From NCBI GenBank assembly GCA_018882935.1, contig VERA01000015.1:1-42360 (forward strand): a DNA stretch of 42,360 nucleotides, written 5' to 3'. Every line of letters starts with the position of its first letter. Within the stretch, counting starts at the first letter, position 1. The stretch comes from Burkholderiaceae bacterium. GTDB taxonomy: Bacteria > Pseudomonadota > Gammaproteobacteria > Burkholderiales > Burkholderiaceae_D. The notes under the pieces were generated by a model that saw only the letters and a program-made list of their open reading frames with translations, was not told the origin of the DNA and did no database searches. Position numbers and translations under genes: made by a program. Shown here in pieces: positions 33,379 through 42,360 of this stretch.

Positions 33379-34746
33379 ATGAGCGACGCAATCACCCAGC
33401 CGCAACCTGCAGATTTTGATGTCAGCCGCGCAATTGACGACGGTGCCTTCACCTCTTTTCAGAAATTGGCGTATGTGCTGGCGGCGCTGGCGATTGTGAT
33501 GGATGGCTTTGACGGTCAGATGATCGGCTACGCTATTCCAGCCATCATCAAGGAATGGGGCATTGCGCGCTCCGCATTCTCGATTGCGGTTGCGAGTGGT
33601 TTAATGGGCATGGCGATTGGTAGCCTGAGTGCCGGCGTGCTGTCTGATCGCTTTGGCCGTAAGCCAGTCCTCATAGCGAGTATTCTACTTTTCGGATCAG
33701 CCACGGTGACGATTGGTCTTGCGCCGGATGTGACTACCATCGCGATGATTCGTTTTTTTGCTGGCTTGGGTATCGGCGCCGCTCTACCTGCTGCCACTAC
33801 TCTCACCGCAGAATATATTCCGCTGCGCAGCCGCACCATGGCAGTGACTACCGCCTGTGTTTGCTACCCACTAGGGGGCATGCTGGCGGGATTAGCCGCA
33901 GGACAAATTCTTCCTGCGTTTGGTTGGCGCGTGTTCTTCTTCATCGGTGGCAGCCTTCCTATCATGTATGCCTTTTTGCTGATGGTATCGATGAAAGAAT
34001 CACCCAAGTATCTGGCGCGCCAGAGCCAGCGCTGGGAAGAGCTTCGCGCACTCTTGACCCGCATGACGCATGACGTGGCGCAGGTGCGCCAGTTCACTGA
34101 TGGTGTGATCGAAAACGCCAAGCGAGGTAGCATCGCTGACCTGTTTCGATATGGTCGCGCCTTTGATACCAGCTGGCTGTGGGTCACATTTTTTGTGGTG
34201 CAGCTGTCGATTTATACCGCTTTCAGCTGGCTGCCCACCATGCTGACCACCGAGGGCGTATCACCTGCATTGGCAGGCATGGGGTTAACCGCCTATAACC
34301 TCGGCGGTGTGATCGGTGCCGTATTGTGTGCGATGGCGATCAATCAATTTGGTTCACGCTGGCCGATGGTGTTCTGGGCGGCGATGTCTGCCGTGACTGC
34401 CTTCGTATTGAAGTTAGTGGATATCACCGGCGCGACCGAGACCTTCTTGTGGGGCCTTGGCCTGCATGGCTTATTCGTCACAGCGCTGCAGTGCGCCATG
34501 TTCACGCTGTGTGCGCATATTTACCCCACCCTGATTCGTACCACCGGCGCGGCATCGGCGATGGCCTTCGGGCGCCTGGGCGCATTTACCAGTTCATTCG
34601 CGGGCGCAGCGATGATCAGCGCGGGTGGGGCCAGCGCTTACCTGAATCTGCTCGGTGGATCAATGCTGGTGGCAGTCGTCAGCTTGGCATTGATACGTGC
34701 GCATATCGGGCCTAAAGGGAGCGCCGATCAGGCAGAAGCCTCATGA
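33379..34746 (+). CDS. MFS transporter, aromatic acid:H+ symporter (AAHS) type
   Basis: This 455-residue protein has 12 predicted helices. Helix 1 has VMDGFDGQMIGYAIPAI, the DGFD motif of AAHS carriers (PcaK, BenK, VanK). The loop 2-3 signature LSDRFGRKPVLI and the central RFFAGLGIGAALPAATTLTAEY agree. These carriers import protonated aromatic or related acids. GGAGA precedes the ATG. It follows the CoA-transferase by 125 bp in the same direction, so its substrate may be the acid activated by that enzyme. Confidence 0.92.
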   Translation: MSDAITQPQPADFDVSRAIDDGAFTSFQKLAYVLAALAIVMDGFDGQMIGYAIPAIIKEWGIARSAFSIAVASGLMGMAIGSLSAGVLSDRFGRKPVLIASILLFGSATVTIGLAPDVTTIAMIRFFAGLGIGAALPAATTLTAEYIPLRSRTMAVTTACVCYPLGGMLAGLAAGQILPAFGWRVFFFIGGSLPIMYAFLLMVSMKESPKYLARQSQRWEELRALLTRMTHDVAQVRQFTDGVIENAKRGSIADLFRYGRAFDTSWLWVTFFVVQLSIYTAFSWLPTMLTTEGVSPALAGMGLTAYNLGGVIGAVLCAMAINQFGSRWPMVFWAAMSAVTAFVLKLVDITGATETFLWGLGLHGLFVTALQCAMFTLCAHIYPTLIRTTGAASAMAFGRLGAFTSSFAGAAMISAGGASAYLNLLGGSMLVAVVSLALIRAHIGPKGSADQAEAS

Positions 34747-34786
34747 CCGCTGTAAAAGCTTACTCAGCTGCACACACAAAAACTGC

Positions 34787-36187
34787 TTAAGCAGGCCGGG
34801 CAACCGGAACCACGGATTCATACGCACGCGCCACTCTTAATACCATCGCATCATTAAACATCGGCCCGACGATTTGCAACCCTACCGGAAGACCGTTACG
34901 CGTTAATCCGCACGGTACGGTAATCGCCGGTTGCTGTGTCAGATTAAATGGGTAGCTGAATGGCGTCCAACCCAGAAACTGCTGTACATCGAAACGCACT
35001 GCACCAGCAGCACGTGCTTCGAAGGCCGGTATCGCTACAGTCGGCGTGACAAGCACATCATAACTTTGCATGAATTGCCGCATCATTGAGCCAAGCTCGG
35101 CACGACGCAATTGCAAGCGATGAATATCTGCGAAAGAATATGCCGCACCCAATACTGCCTGCGCCTGAAAATCTGCATCAGTAAGCGCCTGCTGCTCAGG
35201 TGACATGGCCGACCATAATTGATGCACTACCGAGACCCAGAGCCCGACACTGATATCAATAGGGTCCGAAAACCCCGGATCGCACTGCTCTACATGTGCG
35301 CCGAGGTCTCGCAGCACATGGACTGCCGCATCAACGCGCTGCGCGACCTCGGGGTCTACCTTCGCATAACCCAATGTGGGTGAGTAAGCAATGCGAAGAC
35401 CTTGCACGCCCTGCTCAAGCTCTTCGGTGTAATCGCTCGTATCAAGCGGAAGTGAAAACCAGTCACGCGCATCGGGTCGCTTCATTACATTGAGCATCAG
35501 AGCGCAATCAATCACGCTCATGGTGTGCGGCCCAAGATGCGCCACCGTACCGAACGGCGAAAGTGGAAACGCAGGTACACGACCAAAGCTGGGCTTCATA
35601 CCAACGTTGCCGCAAAATGCTGCGGGTATACGCACACTACCTGCGCCATCAGTGCCAACGGCCAGTGGCCCCATGCCTGCTGCCACGGCTGATGCTGCGC
35701 CACCCGACGAACCACCGGTGGTGCGGGAGATATCCCATGGGTTACGCGTGATGCCATACAACGGTGAATTCGTCTCGGCCTTGCAGCCAAATTCCGGTGT
35801 GGTGGTTTTACCGAGTAGTACTGCACCGGCCTCTCGCAATCGCGCTGTCACTGGCGCATCAACCTCCCACGGCTGCGCGGGATCGATGGTTCGGCTACCG
35901 CGTAAAGTGGGCCAGCCTCGGGTGAGAATCAAATCTTTGATAGATACCGGCACACCTTCTAACGCGCCCACATCCGCGCCATGGCTGCGGTGTGCTTGCC
36001 AGCGCTGCTCGCTCAGACGCGCGCTATCGAGCGCACGCTCGGCATCAAACAAACAAAATGCATTCAGGGTCGGGTTGAGCTGATCAATACGCGCAATGAG
36101 GGCTTGCGCGACATCCACCGGAGATAGACTACCGTCGCGATACAGGGCGATAAGTTGATGCGCCGGGAGTAAATGTAGTGCTGACAT
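34787..36187 (-). CDS. Amidase-signature family hydrolase
   Basis: ATG at 36187 gives 466 residues. The Ser-cisSer-Lys triad is readable: Lys84 (VSIKDL), cis-Ser160 (TTGGSSGGAASA) and nucleophile Ser184 (GTDGAGSVRIPA; the third Gly of the usual GTDGGGS is Ala). It hydrolyses a C-N amide bond to acid and ammonia. Although related to GatA, the absence of gatB/gatC and the C-terminal GLPVGLQIVGPMF ending fit a free-standing amidase. It converges with the AAHS gene (~40 bp between stops). An amide-to-acid step would feed the CoA-transferase pathway; this link is inferred only from position. Confidence 0.92.
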   Translation of the reverse strand: MSALHLLPAHQLIALYRDGSLSPVDVAQALIARIDQLNPTLNAFCLFDAERALDSARLSEQRWQAHRSHGADVGALEGVPVSIKDLILTRGWPTLRGSRTIDPAQPWEVDAPVTARLREAGAVLLGKTTTPEFGCKAETNSPLYGITRNPWDISRTTGGSSGGAASAVAAGMGPLAVGTDGAGSVRIPAAFCGNVGMKPSFGRVPAFPLSPFGTVAHLGPHTMSVIDCALMLNVMKRPDARDWFSLPLDTSDYTEELEQGVQGLRIAYSPTLGYAKVDPEVAQRVDAAVHVLRDLGAHVEQCDPGFSDPIDISVGLWVSVVHQLWSAMSPEQQALTDADFQAQAVLGAAYSFADIHRLQLRRAELGSMMRQFMQSYDVLVTPTVAIPAFEARAAGAVRFDVQQFLGWTPFSYPFNLTQQPAITVPCGLTRNGLPVGLQIVGPMFNDAMVLRVARAYESVVPVARPA

Positions 36188-36425
36188 TCGTTTCAATTAC
36201 ATTCAGGCTTGGGACGATTGAGAGAAAAAGATATTATTAAGTTAATAAAATTAATGCATGATGTTGAACGCTACCATGCAACTGGTTTACTCGGTTAAAG
36301 TAACCACCACGTAAAATACATCGTGCCGGCCATCATCGATCGTTTCATATCAATTATTTTAGACACCGCATGGTTATATTACGCTGCGGTTGACAACGCA
36401 TAGTCACCTTTAATCGAGACTCAGC

Positions 36426-36893
36426 ATGATAAAAATCTTCAGAAAAATACTGGTGCCAACCGATGGCTCCGCACTGTCGCTAACATCGGCACGCGCAGCA
36501 ATCGGATTTGCCTCTGAATGGGGCGCACATATTGTTGCGCTATCTGTCGCTAGGCCATTACCAGCAATGGGGCTCTCGGACGCTGCCGGCTTGGACATGA
36601 TGGCTGAAGAATTTAGTAGCGCACAAGACCGCGCCGCACAAAAAAGTGTCACTAAAATCCGTGAGCTAGCAGAAGAGGCAGGCGTGCAATGCACTGCAAC
36701 AGTCACTCGCAATGATCACCCGTATGAAGCGATTATTGAAGTCGCAATGAAAAAACGCTGCGACGTAATCTGGATTGCGCCACGCAGCCGCAACGCACTC
36801 GATAAACTACTGCTGGGTAGCCAGACCCAACGCGTACTTGCACACTCAGCGGTGCCGGTGATCGTGTATCACAAACAGCGCTGGGAAAAATAA
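36426..36893 (+). CDS. Universal stress protein (UspA family)
   Basis: This 155-residue cytoplasmic alpha/beta protein starts FRKILVPTDGSALS and ends GSQTQRVLAHSAVPVIVYH. The ATP-binding G-2X-G-9X-G-S/T motif is altered (PRSRNALDKLLLGS: the first two Gly positions are not Gly), so nucleotide binding is doubtful. The 238-bp gap upstream contains an imperfect inverted repeat (TGGTT-ACT/AGT-AACCA, ~36283-36306) that may be an operator. It is transcribed in the same direction as czcCBA, 108 bp ahead of it. Confidence 0.92.
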   Translation: MIKIFRKILVPTDGSALSLTSARAAIGFASEWGAHIVALSVARPLPAMGLSDAAGLDMMAEEFSSAQDRAAQKSVTKIRELAEEAGVQCTATVTRNDHPYEAIIEVAMKKRCDVIWIAPRSRNALDKLLLGSQTQRVLAHSAVPVIVYHKQRWEK

Positions 36894-37001
36894 CAACTTG
36901 TCAGCTTGGTGTCAGCGCCCAATCAGGATGCCGACAGCCGCCGCCCCTAAGCTTGCAGCATCGTCAATTCTTGGGGCGCTGCCCGCAGTGCCGCCGCTGC
37001 T

Positions 37002-38282
37002 ATGTTGTTCCGATGCTTTGTGGTCATTGGTCTGGCTCTTGCACATACTGCCTATGCAGCGGAGCTGGATCGAGCGATCACTTTGCAGCAGGCGACATCG
37101 ATCGCCCTTGAGCGTAATCACGATCTGCAGCTAGCGGCTACCGCGCTCACGATAGCGCGCGCCAATTTACTCAGTGCCGACTCAGCACCCAACCCCACCC
37201 TGGGAGTCTCCACGGGCAGCATTCAGCTATCCGGGGCAGGCAGAGGTGGCGCCTTATGGCGCAAAGAGATTGACACCATTGTTGGCGTAAATCAGCTACT
37301 GGAGCGCGGTGGTAAACGCGCCTTACGCGCTGAGAGTGCGCGCTTTCGCCTGAATGCAGCTGCGCAGGATCTGGGCGACGTAAGGCGGCAACTGCGCTTG
37401 ATGGTGGCACAGGCATATACCGATCTGCATGCTGCACAAGACCGTGTGCTTGCATCGCAAGATGGCGCAAGGCTGCTCGACGCCGCCCTGCTCGCGACGC
37501 AACTGCGGCGCGATGCGGGTGATATCGCCGGTGCTGATGTTGAGCGCGTGCGGGTAGAAGCGCTGCGGGCGCGTAACGATGTAAACACTGCGCAAGCTGA
37601 TCAACGACGCGCACAGCAATTACTCGCTTTTTTGCTGGCAGAGCCCGATAGCGCCGGCGCGCTCCGCGCCGCAGATGATTGGCCATCGCCTGACGACATC
37701 ACCCTGCCTGATCGTACAGCAATGCTAAGCATGATTGATCGACGGGCAGATGTGCGTGCCGCAATAGCGCGTATTGACAGCGCATTAGCTGGTGCAAAAC
37801 TGGCTGAGTCTTTACGCACGCGCGATGTCTCGGTTGGGCTTCAGTATGAGCACTATCCGCAACCTGGTTCCAATCCAAACGGTAATAGCGTGGGGTTCTC
37901 AGTACAAGTGCCGTTATTTACGCGGTATTACTACGAAGGCGAGATTAGCGCTTCACTAGCTACGCTTGATGCGGCGCGCATTCAGCATGATCGCGTGCGT
38001 GCAGCTGCTGAAACTGAAATCAATAGCGCTGCGCTCGCACTCATTAGTGCTACTGAGCGGCTACGTCGATATCGCGATGAGCTACTGCGGTCTGCTGAAA
38101 ATGCCGCGCGTGCCGCAGAGTATGCCTACCAAAACGGCGCTGTTGGTGTGATCGATCTGATCGATGCTCGCCGTACTTTACGCGCTACTCGTTTAGATGG
38201 ATTAAACGCACAAGCCGATTTCAGCAAAGCGCTCGCGAGCTGGCAGGCGGCGACCGAGACTACCGAAGAAGAATCAAAATGA
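37002..38282 (+). CDS. czcC: RND efflux outer-membrane channel (CzcC/CusC-like, TolC family)
   Basis: The protein has 426 residues: signal peptide (MLFRCFVVIGLALAHTAYAA), then two OEP repeats with long helices. ITLQQATSIALERNHDLQLA is the typical TolC-family start, VNQLLERGGKRALRAESA marks the first beta/helix transition as in CzcC, and VGFSVQVPLFTRYYYEGE the second. It forms the outer-membrane tunnel of the tripartite pump. Its stop overlaps the start of the next gene by 4 nt (ATGA). The ATG at 37002 lacks a strong ribosome-binding site. Confidence 0.9.
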   Translation: MLFRCFVVIGLALAHTAYAAELDRAITLQQATSIALERNHDLQLAATALTIARANLLSADSAPNPTLGVSTGSIQLSGAGRGGALWRKEIDTIVGVNQLLERGGKRALRAESARFRLNAAAQDLGDVRRQLRLMVAQAYTDLHAAQDRVLASQDGARLLDAALLATQLRRDAGDIAGADVERVRVEALRARNDVNTAQADQRRAQQLLAFLLAEPDSAGALRAADDWPSPDDITLPDRTAMLSMIDRRADVRAAIARIDSALAGAKLAESLRTRDVSVGLQYEHYPQPGSNPNGNSVGFSVQVPLFTRYYYEGEISASLATLDAARIQHDRVRAAAETEINSAALALISATERLRRYRDELLRSAENAARAAEYAYQNGAVGVIDLIDARRTLRATRLDGLNAQADFSKALASWQAATETTEEESK

Positions 38283-39433
38283 ATCGATTGATTAAACTTG
38301 CACTATTGATCGCTATCGTGATAACCGCAGCGGGAGTCGTATTTTTCGTTCGACAGCAGAACGAAGTACACCAAGTAGAACCAGACAAACCCAAAGCGAG
38401 CACCATCCAACCCGGGATTGTTCGCTTTGCCGCTGGCGCACCGCAGCTGGCAGCGATCAGAACCGACATTGTGCGCACTGAGCCTATGCCGGTCGCCGAT
38501 CCGGTCAATGGCCGATTTGCCTACGATGAAAACGTAACATCGCGTGTTAGTTCACCTTTATTGGGGCGCGTGCTTGTCATACGTGCGGGTATCGGCGATC
38601 GTGTCGGCAAGGGTGCGGCTTTATTAGAGATCGACTCACCCGATCTGGCAAATGCCGAGGCCGATTTAGCTAAAGCAGGTAGCGAAGAACACCGAAAAAA
38701 ATTGGCCTTTGAACGTAATCGACGACTGCACGATAACGAGGTCATCGCACGTAAAGAGCTTGAGGCCGCAGAGGCAGATTATCAGCAAGCACAGGCCGAT
38801 ACCAGACGCGCATCGCTACGCCTTAAAAATCTGCAGGCTTCCGGTAACCAAAATGGTCGGTTCACACTGCGAGCGCCGGTCGCAGGCGTTGTTGTTGAGC
38901 GCAATGCCAACCCCGGGCAAGAGGTCAGGCCCGATCTCGCGACGCCATTATTTCTGATTTCCGATGTGAGCCGACTTTGGGTATTGGTCGACGTGCCTGA
39001 GAAGGCACTGGCCAGTGTGCACGCTGGCCAGCGCGTCACGATCGATACCGATGCGTACCCGGATCAGCATTTTATTGCGACGGTTGAGCGTATCGGCGTG
39101 GCAGTTGATCCAGTGACGCGACGGGTACAGGTACGCTGCACCCTCATGAATCCTGACGGTAAATTAAAACCCGAAATGTTTGCTCGGGTGTCATTTCTCG
39201 CAAGTGGTGAGCGCAAAGGCATACGTGTACCAAATACTGCGCTGGTTACAGAGGGACTGTATACCTCGGTATTTGTCGAGACTGGCACAGGCACCTTTGA
39301 AAAGCGCCAGGTTGCACTGGCGCTGCATGGCAATGATCTCTCATTTGTCGAGAGCGGCCTGAATGAAGGTGATCGCGTTGTAGTTGAAGGCGCGTTGCTA
39401 TTGCACTCTGAGGAAGCAGCTGATGCTCGGTAA
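38279..39433 (+). CDS. czcB: RND efflux periplasmic adaptor (CzcB-like, HlyD family)
   Basis: This 384-residue membrane-fusion protein has an N-terminal hydrophobic anchor (LIKLALLIAIVITAAGVVFFV). A lipoyl/barrel-sandwich half-motif (SPLLGRVLVIRAGIGDRVGKG) is followed by a helical hairpin (~115-180), the second half-motif (RAPVAGVVVERNANPGQEV), a beta-barrel and the membrane-proximal domain. The pattern matches CzcB rather than AcrA-like drug adaptors. The N-terminal His-rich metal-binding tail of some CzcB proteins is absent. It overlaps czcC by 4 nt and czcA by 11 nt. Confidence 0.92.
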   Translation: MNRLIKLALLIAIVITAAGVVFFVRQQNEVHQVEPDKPKASTIQPGIVRFAAGAPQLAAIRTDIVRTEPMPVADPVNGRFAYDENVTSRVSSPLLGRVLVIRAGIGDRVGKGAALLEIDSPDLANAEADLAKAGSEEHRKKLAFERNRRLHDNEVIARKELEAAEADYQQAQADTRRASLRLKNLQASGNQNGRFTLRAPVAGVVVERNANPGQEVRPDLATPLFLISDVSRLWVLVDVPEKALASVHAGQRVTIDTDAYPDQHFIATVERIGVAVDPVTRRVQVRCTLMNPDGKLKPEMFARVSFLASGERKGIRVPNTALVTEGLYTSVFVETGTGTFEKRQVALALHGNDLSFVESGLNEGDRVVVEGALLLHSEEAADAR

Positions 39434-42360
39434 CCTGATTCAGTTCGCGCTGACGCAGCGAGTATTTGTGCTGCTGATGACAGCGGCGCTGTGCGGCTTT
39501 GGCTACCGCGCTGTCAGCAATTTACCGATTGAGGCGTTTCCGGATGTGCAGGATGTACAGGTATTGATCGTTACGCAGTACCCGGGGCAGGCACCTGAAG
39601 AAGTTGAGCGTAGTGTCACGCTCCCGATCGAGCGCGAGATGTCGGGTGTACCGCGTCAGACGCAGCTGCGCTCGGTCACCATATCCGGGCTCTCTGTGGT
39701 CACGCTTACCTTCGGCGAGGGTACCGATGATTACTTCGCGCGTCAGCAAGTCATCGAAAAACTCCAAAACGTTAACCTGCCGGTTGGAGTACAGCCGCAG
39801 CTGGCACCGCTCACTACGGCAGTGGGTGAGGTTTATCGCTATGTGCTCGAGATTCCTAAAGACATGACACTGAGCGAAGCGCGTGCGATTCAGGATTGGG
39901 TGATCCGCCCTAGCCTGCGCATCGTGCCCAATGTCGCGGATGTAGTGAGCTTTGGCGGAACGATCAAGGAGTACCAAGTCAAGATCGACCCATATGCACT
40001 TAAGCGCTACGGGGTATCCATTGATCAGGTGGCGCAGGCGCTTGCCAATAACTCAGCTAACGTCGGTGGCGGCTTTGTGCGACGTGGCGACGAAGCCTTG
40101 GTAGTTCGCGGTATTGGTATTTTTCAGCAGCTTGGCGATATCGGACGCGTTGCGGTTAAAGCGAGTGACGGCAAAACCATACTGGTCTCGGATCTCGGCG
40201 AGGTCACGATCGGCGCGCGCAATCGCTCGGGTGTTGTGTCTTATAACGACCGCGACACCGTAGTTGAGGGTATCGTCCAAATGACCAAGGGCGCTAATGC
40301 GACCAAGGTGATTACCGAGTTAAAAGAAAAAATTGCGCAGGTAAATGCCAAATTACCTTCAGGTGTAAAGATTCATCCGATTTACGACCGAACCGAATTA
40401 ATTGGTCATACGGTTAAAACAGTCGCAGAGAATTTATTACTCGGTGCCGTGTTAGTGATTGCGATTTTAGTGATGTTCTTACGTCATTGGCGTGCGGCAC
40501 TGATTGTCGCTACCGTCATTCCATTATCATTATTATTTGCGTTGATTTTTCTTGATGCACGAAGCATTCCGGCCAATCTGATTTCGCTGGGTGCGGTTGA
40601 CTTCGGCATCATTATCGATGGCGCTGTGGTTCTGGTCGAGGCATTGATGGTCAGGCTGGCGCTGACTCAGGTCGATCCGTCGCTGACCGCTGAGGCAACC
40701 GCTGCCTTGCGCCTCGGGCAGCTCCGCAGAACTGTAGTCGAGATGGGTCACCCGATCTTGTTCTCGAAAGCGATCATTATTGTTGCCTTCCTGCCGATTT
40801 TTACCTTTCAACGCGTCGAGGGGAAAATTTTTTCGCCGGTAGCGCTCACGCTCTCTTTCGCGATACTAGGTGCACTTATTCTTACCCTGACCCTGGTGCC
40901 CACCTTGCTGGCTATCGCCATGAACCGGCACACCATGGAAGAGAAACACTTACCATGGATGGATTTTCTGCAACGACGCTATCGATCATTTCTGATTTGG
41001 GCGGCTAGCCATCGGTTTATTGTTACTGTTGCCTCGGCCAGTGTGCTGTCAGTGACACTGCTTCTATCACCGCTACTTGGCAGTGAATTTGTACCCAAGC
41101 TGGATGAAGGCAATATCTGGTTAACCATCAGCTTGCCGCCGTCTACATCGCTCGATGCATCCAAGCGTATCGAGCGTGACATTCGAGCTATTCTGCGGAG
41201 CTACCCCGAAGTAAAAAGTGTGATCGCCCACGTTGGCAGACCCGATGACGGTACTGACCCCAAAGGGCCCAGCAATATCGAGATTTTGGCTGATCTGAAT
41301 CCGGCCAGTGGCTGGCGATTTACCAACAAGGAAGCCTTGGTCGCCGATATGGGCGCAAAGATACGCCGACTCCCTGGCGTGCCCACTAATTTTTCGCAAG
41401 TCATTCAAGACAATGTTGAAGAAGCACTTTCGGGCGTCAAAGGTGAGATCGCGATTAAAGTCTACGGCCCTGATCTTGAAATTCTGGCTGAAAAAAGCGA
41501 GCAAATCGCGAATATTCTCAAAGGCATACGCGGTGCCTCCGATGTGCAGGCAATACGCATTAGTGGGCAAAGCGAAATTGATATTTCGATTGATCGTGAG
41601 CGCATCGCGCGGCTGGGTATCGACATCGCGGATGCGAACAAAGCCATACAGGTTGCGCTGGCCGGCATGGCCGTGAATAGCTTTTACGAAGGCGACCGCC
41701 GCTTCGACGTCACAGTCAGACTGAAAGATACTTACCGCAATGCGATTGACGACATTAGCCTGTTGCAGATTGCACTACCCAACGGTAAAGGCACGATCAA
41801 TTTAGGTGACATCGCGCACATCGCTGTGCGTCAAGGCGCAGCACGTATCAGTCGCGAGGCTGGTGGCCGTATCGCCTTGGTCAAATCAAATTTACTTGGC
41901 CGTGATCAGGGCAGCTTCGTCGCCGAAGCGCAAACCAAGGTCAAGCAGCAAGTGATACTACCGGCTGGCTATTCAATCAGCTGGGGTGGGCAATTCGAAA
42001 ACCAGCAGCGCGCCGTAAAAAGGCTTGCAGTAATTGTGCCGATCACCATCTTGCTGATTTTTTCTTTGCTGTTCTGGGCTTTCAAATCGGTGCGAAAGGC
42101 GCTGCTGATCATGATGATCGTACCGTTCGCCATGATCGGCGGCATTATCGCGCTCGGTTTGGCGGGGCTTCATTTTTCAGTGTCCGCTGCAGTCGGTTTC
42201 ATTGCAGTGGCCGGTATCTCAGTGCAAAACGGCGTGATCATGGTAGAGCAAATCGTCGAGTTATGCCGGCGTGAGCGAGACGAGTTGCGCGCGTCGATCG
42301 AGGGAGCGGTATCCCGTCTGCGCCCAATACTCATGACCGCCTTGATGGCCGGCCTCGGTC
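39423..42360 (+). CDS. czcA: Heavy-metal RND transporter (CzcA-like), 3' end outside window
   Basis: ATG at 39423 lies inside the 3' end of czcB, and the frame is open to the last base (979 codons visible of ~1030-1060 expected). The protein starts MLGNLIQFALTQRVFVLLMT, followed by NLPIEAFPDVQDVQVLIVTQ and YPGQAPEEVERSVTLPIER, classic for HME-RND pumps. In transmembrane helix 4 the proton-relay/metal signature reads DFGIIIDGAVVLVE (Asp393, Asp399, Glu406), the pattern of divalent-cation (Co/Zn/Cd or Ni) pumps, not of CusA copper/silver pumps; the Asn usually following the Glu is Ala. It exports metal ions through CzcB and CzcC. No sensor or metal regulator gene is visible here. Confidence 0.94.
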   Translation, partial: MLGNLIQFALTQRVFVLLMTAALCGFGYRAVSNLPIEAFPDVQDVQVLIVTQYPGQAPEEVERSVTLPIEREMSGVPRQTQLRSVTISGLSVVTLTFGEGTDDYFARQQVIEKLQNVNLPVGVQPQLAPLTTAVGEVYRYVLEIPKDMTLSEARAIQDWVIRPSLRIVPNVADVVSFGGTIKEYQVKIDPYALKRYGVSIDQVAQALANNSANVGGGFVRRGDEALVVRGIGIFQQLGDIGRVAVKASDGKTILVSDLGEVTIGARNRSGVVSYNDRDTVVEGIVQMTKGANATKVITELKEKIAQVNAKLPSGVKIHPIYDRTELIGHTVKTVAENLLLGAVLVIAILVMFLRHWRAALIVATVIPLSLLFALIFLDARSIPANLISLGAVDFGIIIDGAVVLVEALMVRLALTQVDPSLTAEATAALRLGQLRRTVVEMGHPILFSKAIIIVAFLPIFTFQRVEGKIFSPVALTLSFAILGALILTLTLVPTLLAIAMNRHTMEEKHLPWMDFLQRRYRSFLIWAASHRFIVTVASASVLSVTLLLSPLLGSEFVPKLDEGNIWLTISLPPSTSLDASKRIERDIRAILRSYPEVKSVIAHVGRPDDGTDPKGPSNIEILADLNPASGWRFTNKEALVADMGAKIRRLPGVPTNFSQVIQDNVEEALSGVKGEIAIKVYGPDLEILAEKSEQIANILKGIRGASDVQAIRISGQSEIDISIDRERIARLGIDIADANKAIQVALAGMAVNSFYEGDRRFDVTVRLKDTYRNAIDDISLLQIALPNGKGTINLGDIAHIAVRQGAARISREAGGRIALVKSNLLGRDQGSFVAEAQTKVKQQVILPAGYSISWGGQFENQQRAVKRLAVIVPITILLIFSLLFWAFKSVRKALLIMMIVPFAMIGGIIALGLAGLHFSVSAAVGFIAVAGISVQNGVIMVEQIVELCRRERDELRASIEGAVSRLRPILMTALMAGLG

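Noticed and set aside
35490..36083. 197-codon plus-strand frame
   Set aside because: Antisense to the amidase gene, whose catalytic motifs are intact; no family features.
34787..36187. GatA subunit of the tRNA amidotransferase
   Set aside because: No gatB or gatC nearby, and the nucleophile motif GTDGAGS and C-terminus fit stand-alone amidases better.

Overview
The window looks like chromosomal DNA of a photosynthetic, metabolically versatile proteobacterium. The evidence is a complete light-harvesting LH2 set (pucB, pucA, pucC), a lanthanide-type PQQ alcohol dehydrogenase, a branched-chain-type ABC importer next to dehydrogenases, an acyl-CoA dehydrogenase/CoA-transferase pair, an AAHS transporter, Kup and a Czc-type RND efflux system. 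PucA carries an Ala/Pro-containing C-terminal tail of the kind I recall from Rubrivivax-like Betaproteobacteria, so Burkholderiales-like is my best guess. This is an inference: no rRNA or tRNA was seen. No insertion sequence, prophage, CRISPR array or replication origin was recognised.

Layout. 1-804: the 3' part of a TssA (type VI secretion) gene. 1031-3266: a 43-codon ORF and a large flagellin with a duplicated variable domain, facing a ParE toxin remnant and a bidirectional terminator. 3557-6429: a PQQ dehydrogenase with a downstream gene fusing its periplasmic binding partner to its cytochrome c. 6877-10022: a tightly packed minus-strand envelope operon (TolQ/MotA-like, ExbD-like with an unusual periplasmic domain, a membrane protein, a lipoprotein) preceded by a surface-adhesin-E-like protein. 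10105-17148: SBP-livH-livM-livG-livF, then ALDH and SDR, all minus strand, probably uptake and oxidation of one substrate class. 17340-21311: a Fur-box-preceded Fe(III) ABC importer with an imperfect 55-bp tandem repeat between permease and ATPase genes.

21442-23570: pucB-pucA-pucC and a 38-residue membrane protein. PucB (23418-23570) is short and easily missed. PucA has Phe44-Leu45 in place of Tyr-Trp, the substitution known from blue-shifted B800-820 (LH3) antennas. A TGT-N12-ACA (PpsR/CrtJ) site lies upstream. 23888-29042: divergently from puc, a KdpD-like kinase lacking the cytosolic KdpD domains, its KdpE-like regulator, Kup, and two TerB-like proteins around a small membrane protein. 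29295-36187: a BtuF-like metal receptor, a DUF6713-like membrane protein, a divergent acyl-CoA dehydrogenase/CoA-transferase pair, an AAHS transporter and an amidase. 36426-42360: a universal stress protein and a czcCBA-type RND operon; czcA runs off the window.

The most noteworthy items are the LH3-type PucA, the XoxJ-XoxG-like fusion, the ExbB/ExbD-like operon with a DUF2135-like domain, and the truncated KdpD/KdpE/Kup/TerB arrangement. All calls come from reading the sequence and from remembered family features; no database search was run.
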